Assembly: GCF_003610255.1 (NCBI RefSeq) | Contig: NZ_RAPS01000001.1 | Location: 5,146,001-5,210,000 of the forward strand | Source: Streptomyces sp. TLI_171 | GTDB lineage: Bacteria; Actinomycetota; Actinomycetes; Streptomycetales; Streptomycetaceae | Direction of reading: 5' to 3' | DNA length: 64,000 nt | In this document: piece after piece, positions 61,195 to 64,000 of the stretch | Layout of the letters: each line of letters starts with the position of its first letter | Position numbering within the stretch: the first letter of the stretch is position 1 | Position numbers and translations under genes: made by a program | The notes under the pieces: model-generated | Databases searched by the model: none | Seen by the model: only the letters and a program-made list of their open reading frames with translations | Told to the model about the DNA's origin: nothing

Positions 61195-61712
61195 CCGCCC
61201 CCCAACCGCGCGCCGGCCGGCCCCGTCGGCCGCCCCGCGCACCACCCTGCGCCCCGCGGCACCCGTCCCGCGCCCCGATTCCGGGAGCTGTGGACAACCC
61301 CGGGCTGTGGACAACCGCCGTCCCCCGCAGGGGTGAACAGCGAACGGCGGGCCGCCCGCGGCGGCGCTGAACAGGGCGGGGTGAACGCACGGAGTCGCCC
61401 GCCGCTCGGGGCTTCCCGTACACTTCACACGCGACCCGGTCTGCCGGGTCGACTTCGCACGCCCCGCCACCGACGGCCCGTCCTCCTCCGGGAGCGGTCG
61501 TACGGTGCGAGTGCCGCTCGGTCCGCCGAGCCTGCCGAGGCCGCAAGCCTCGCGCAGGCCGAGCGGCTTGGCACGTCGGGGCGTCAGGCGTGACGGTCGC
61601 CCGACCGGCACGAACAAAACCGAGTACCCCGGCACCCTGCAGGCCGCGACCGCCCCACGGCGGTCCGCAACCGCCTCGCGGCGCGCCGGGCAACACACGA
61701 GGAGTACGGCAC
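61195..61712. promoter_or_regulatory. 518-bp divergent region upstream of rpsB
   Basis: Contains two DnaA boxes (61289-61314), a likely rpsB -10 (TACACT, 61419-61424) followed by a perfect hairpin, CGACCCGG (61432-61439) with CCGGGTCG (61444-61451), and a leader of about 280 bases before the rpsB start. GAGGAG at about 61699 is the ribosome site. A long leader with a stem at its start suits autoregulation by S2, but this is inference. No gene is visible. Confidence 0.55.
61289..61314 (-). promoter_or_regulatory. Two tandem DnaA boxes upstream of rpsB
   Basis: TGTGGACAA at 61289-61297 and 61306-61314 is the exact reverse complement of TTGTCCACA, the Streptomyces DnaA consensus. The copies are 17 bp apart and separated by CCCCGGGC, like the pair before yraN at 53499-53524. 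Confidence 0.75.
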
Positions 61713-62603
61713 ATGGCCGTCGTCACGATGCGGGAGCTGCTGGAGAGCGGCGTCCACTTCGGTCACCAGACCCGTCGTTGGAACCCGAAGATGAAGCGCT
61801 TCATCTTCACGGAGCGCAACGGCATCTACATCATCGACCTCCTGCAGTCGCTGAACTACATCGACCGCGCCTTCGAGTTCGTCAAGGAGACCGTTGCCCA
61901 CGGCGGCAGCGTCCTCTTCGTCGGCACCAAGAAGCAGGCCCAGGAGGCCATCGCCGAGCAGGCGACCCGCGTGGGCATGCCGTACGTCAACCAGCGCTGG
62001 CTGGGTGGCATGCTGACCAACTTCTCGACCGTCTACAAGCGTCTGCAGCGCCTCAAGGAGCTCGGCGAGATCGACTTCACGGATGTGGCCGGCTCCGGCC
62101 TCACCAAGAAGGAGCTCCTGGTCCTCCAGCGCGAGTACGACAAGCTGGAGAAGACCCTCGGCGGTATCCGCGACATGCAGCGCGTGCCCAGCGCCGTCTG
62201 GATCGTGGACACCAAGAAGGAGCACATCGCGGTCGGCGAGGCCCGGAAGCTCAACATCCCGGTCGTCGCCATCCTCGACACCAACTGCGACCCCGACGAG
62301 GTCGACTACAAGATCCCGGGCAACGACGACGCGATCCGCTCCGTCACCCTGCTGACCCGCGTGATCGCCGACGCCGTCGCCGAGGGCCTGAAGTCCCGCG
62401 CCGGTGTCGCCAAGGGCGACGCCAAGGCCGAGCCGGGCGCCGACCAGCCGCTGGCCGCCTGGGAGAAGGAGATCCTCGAGGGCGAGAAGGCCGCCGAGGC
62501 CCCCGCCGCCGAGGCTGCTGCCGAGGCCCCCGCCGAGGCCGCTGCTGAGGCTCCGGCCGAGGCTGCTGCTGAGGCTCCGGCCGCCGAGGCCGAGCAGGCC
62601 TGA
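61713..62603 (+). CDS. rpsB: 30S ribosomal protein S2 (uS2)
   Basis: A 296-residue protein beginning MAVVTMRELLESGVHFGHQT with 'FVGTKKQAQEAIAEQATRVG' and 'NIPVVAILDTNCDPDEVDYK', diagnostic of uS2. The last 50 residues are an Ala/Glu-rich tail with AEAPAEAA repeats typical of actinobacteria. ATG at 61713 follows GAGGAG at 8 bp. It is the first gene of rpsB-tsf-pyrH, a common order. Confidence 0.97.
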   Translation: MAVVTMRELLESGVHFGHQTRRWNPKMKRFIFTERNGIYIIDLLQSLNYIDRAFEFVKETVAHGGSVLFVGTKKQAQEAIAEQATRVGMPYVNQRWLGGMLTNFSTVYKRLQRLKELGEIDFTDVAGSGLTKKELLVLQREYDKLEKTLGGIRDMQRVPSAVWIVDTKKEHIAVGEARKLNIPVVAILDTNCDPDEVDYKIPGNDDAIRSVTLLTRVIADAVAEGLKSRAGVAKGDAKAEPGADQPLAAWEKEILEGEKAAEAPAAEAAAEAPAEAAAEAPAEAAAEAPAAEAEQA

Positions 62604-62617
62604 CGTACCACCAGGGT

Positions 62618-62693
62618 GAGGGGCACCGGCCGGGCTGAGCCGGTGGGTGCCCCTCTCTCCCGTGCCGGGGGCCCGCACCACGGGCCCCGGCAC
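62618..62693 (+). terminator. Two consecutive hairpins between rpsB and tsf
   Basis: GAGGGGCACC (62618-62627) pairs with GGTGCCCCTC (62646-62655); GTGCCGGGGGCCCG (62662-62675) pairs with CGGGCCCCGGCAC (62681-62693) with one bulge. They may attenuate transcription so that S2 and EF-Ts are made in different amounts. Confidence 0.7.
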
Positions 62694-62734
62694 TTTCCCA
62701 CGCAGACACGCGAGACGTGAGAAGAGATCACACC

Positions 62735-63574
62735 ATGGCGAACTTCACCGCCGCGGACGTCAAGAAGCTCCGTGAGCTCACCGGCGCCGGCATGATGGAC
62801 TGCAAGAAGGCCCTGGACGAGGCCGAGGGCGACGTCCAGAAGGCCGTCGAGCTCCTGCGCATCAAGGGCCAGAAGGGCGTTGCCAAGCGCGAGGGCCGTG
62901 ACGCCTCCAACGGCGCCGTCGCCGCGCTGATCGCCGAGGACAAGAAGTCCGGCGTGCTGGTCGAGCTGAACTGCGAGACCGACTTCGTCGCCAAGGGTGG
63001 CAAGTTCGTCGAGGTCGCCGACGCGATCGCCGCGCACGTCGCCGCCACCTCCCCGGCCGACCTGGACGCCGCCCTGGCCTCCGAGATCAACCCGGGCCAG
63101 ACCGTCCAGCAGTTCGTGGACGAGGCCAACGCGACCCTGGGCGAGAAGATCGTCTTCCGTCGCTTCGCGCAGTTCGACAACGACGGCTTCGTCGGCGTCT
63201 ACATGCACAAGTCGGACCCGGACCTGCCGCCGACCATCGGCGTCCTCGTCGAGCTCGACAAGGAGAACGCCGAGACCGCCAAGGACGTCGCGCAGCACAT
63301 CGCCGCCTTCGCGCCGAAGTACCTCTCCCGCGAGGACATCCCGGCCGAGGACCTCGAGAACGAGCGCCGCGTCGCCGAGGCCACCGCTCGCGAGGAGGGC
63401 AAGCCCGAGGCCGCCCTGCCGAAGATCGTCGAGGGTCGCGTCACCGGCTTCGTCAAGGAGAACGCCGTCCTGGAGCAGGCGTTCGCCAAGGACAACAAGA
63501 AGTCCGTCGCCAAGGTCCTCGACGAGGCCGGCGTCACCCTCAAGCGCTTCGTCCGCTTCCGCGTCGGCGCCTGA
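62735..63574 (+). CDS. tsf: Elongation factor Ts
   Basis: Recycles EF-Tu by exchanging GDP for GTP. The 279-residue protein begins MANFTAADVKKLRELTGAGM with the UBA-like domain, followed by 'MDCKKALDEAEGDVQKAVEL' and the core 'VLVELNCETDFVAKGGKFVE' near residue 73, with the TDFV motif. ATG at 62735 follows a GAGA-rich sequence. pyrH starts 285 bp later. Confidence 0.97.
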   Translation: MANFTAADVKKLRELTGAGMMDCKKALDEAEGDVQKAVELLRIKGQKGVAKREGRDASNGAVAALIAEDKKSGVLVELNCETDFVAKGGKFVEVADAIAAHVAATSPADLDAALASEINPGQTVQQFVDEANATLGEKIVFRRFAQFDNDGFVGVYMHKSDPDLPPTIGVLVELDKENAETAKDVAQHIAAFAPKYLSREDIPAEDLENERRVAEATAREEGKPEAALPKIVEGRVTGFVKENAVLEQAFAKDNKKSVAKVLDEAGVTLKRFVRFRVGA

Positions 63575-63716
63575 GACCCGTTCCCCGCAGTCCTTCCGAC
63601 CCGGTCCGGCCCCGTGCCGGACATAAGGTAGGAGGGGGCCCGTCCGCGAGGACGGCGGAACGCGCCGACCGAGCCCTCCAGCACCCCACGGGGGCGGCGT
63701 CGGCACCATGAACGAC

Positions 63717-63811
63717 GAGGAGGCCATTGCCGTGCAGGAGACCGTACCGGTTCCCGCGGCGATGGCCTCCTCTCGTGTACACGGCTCCGGGTGCCCGCAC
63801 CCGGGGCCGTG
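63717..63811 (+). promoter_or_regulatory. Two stem structures in the tsf-pyrH gap
   Basis: GAGGAGGCCAT (63717-63727) pairs perfectly with ATGGCCTCCTC (63762-63772). A second hairpin, CACGGCTCCGGGTG with CACCCGGGGCCGTG, spans 63780-63811 with one mismatch. A 34-codon open frame (ATG 63708 to TGA 63812) covers both. A terminator/antiterminator pair or a leader peptide for pyrH is possible. Confidence 0.5.
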
Positions 63812-63859
63812 ACCAGCACTTGCAGATCTGCTGACCAGCAGGCGGAGAAGGAGAAGTCC

Positions 63860-64000
63860 ATGCAGGAGACGCAGGAGACCGCGCCGGGCGGTGCACGCCG
63901 CCGGGTACTGCTCAAGCTGTCCGGCGAAGCGTTCGCCGGTGGCGGCGGCCTCGGCGTCGACCCGGACGTGGTGCACGCCATCGCCCGCGAGATCGCCACG
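63860..64000 (+). CDS. pyrH: UMP kinase PyrH (partial, N-terminal part)
   Basis: Only 47 codons are present; the gene runs off the right edge. The visible protein, 'MQETQETAPGGARRRVLLKL' then SGEAFAGGGGLGVDPDVVH, holds the nucleotide-binding KLSGEAF motif of bacterial UMP kinases, which make UDP for pyrimidine synthesis. ATG at 63860 follows GAAGGAG at 6 bp. The gene order rpsB-tsf-pyrH fits. Confidence 0.92.
   Translation, partial: MQETQETAPGGARRRVLLKLSGEAFAGGGGLGVDPDVVHAIAREIAT

Overview
This is a 64 kb stretch of conserved core chromosome from a high-GC actinobacterium, almost certainly a member of the Streptomycetaceae (Streptomyces or Kitasatospora). The signs are very high GC, many GTG starts, strong GGAGG ribosome sites, and Streptomyces developmental and regulatory genes: nsdA, the sporulation sigma factor whiG, an amtB-glnK-glnD nitrogen operon with GlnR boxes, and four type I signal peptidases in tandem. 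No tRNA, rRNA, CRISPR array or intact insertion sequence was found. Both window ends cut genes: a GntR regulator on the left and pyrH on the right.

Layout. 1-1.0 kb: a truncated GntR regulator divergent from a two-gene unit of unknown function, with a 9-bp direct repeat between them. 1.2-9.3 kb: a small OB-fold-like protein and cofC (coenzyme F420) on the minus strand; then plsC-gpsA (phospholipid), ddl (cell wall), a DUF3515 protein, a stand-alone Lrp ligand domain, thiL (frameshifted in this sequence), pfkA and thiD. 9.4-19.5 kb: rpmB, a FakA/DAK2-like protein, recG, an unknown protein, rsmD, coaD, a DivIVA-like protein, DUF177-rpmF-rnc-mutM. 19.5-25 kb: a more variable stretch with a DMT transporter, a TPM-like membrane protein, an MFS transporter, a degenerate tyrosine recombinase and acyP. 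25-39 kb: a conserved coiled-coil peptide, smc, ftsY, a prim-pol-like protein, nsdA, amtB-glnK-glnD, ffh. 39-45 kb: a GNAT protein, an FtsH protease, a methyltransferase, proS and a SprT-like protein. 45-54 kb: rpsP-khpA-rimM-trmD-rplS, four signal peptidases, a Nudix hydrolase, DUF2469, YraN. 54-64 kb: comM-like and dprA, whiG, a TetR regulator, an M23-like protein, then rpsB-tsf-pyrH.

How the genes relate. Protein synthesis and export dominate: ribosomal proteins, 16S/tRNA/ribosome maturation factors (RsmD, RimM, TrmD, RNase III), Ffh and its receptor FtsY, and signal peptidases that process the exported products. Genome maintenance is represented by smc, recG, mutM and comM/dprA. Development and nutrient control are represented by whiG, nsdA and the GlnR-linked PII system. 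Perfect inverted repeats mark most convergent gene junctions as transcription terminators.

The most unusual points are a WhiG reading frame with a Pro/Ala/Gly-rich N-terminal extension of about 375 residues, two tandem DnaA-box pairs with the same 17-bp period upstream of yraN and rpsB, a recombinase lacking its catalytic C-terminus but keeping a palindromic promoter, a one-base deletion in thiL, and in-frame tandem repeats inside YraN and the M23-like protein. No clear new multi-gene system was found. All calls come from reading the sequence without database searches.
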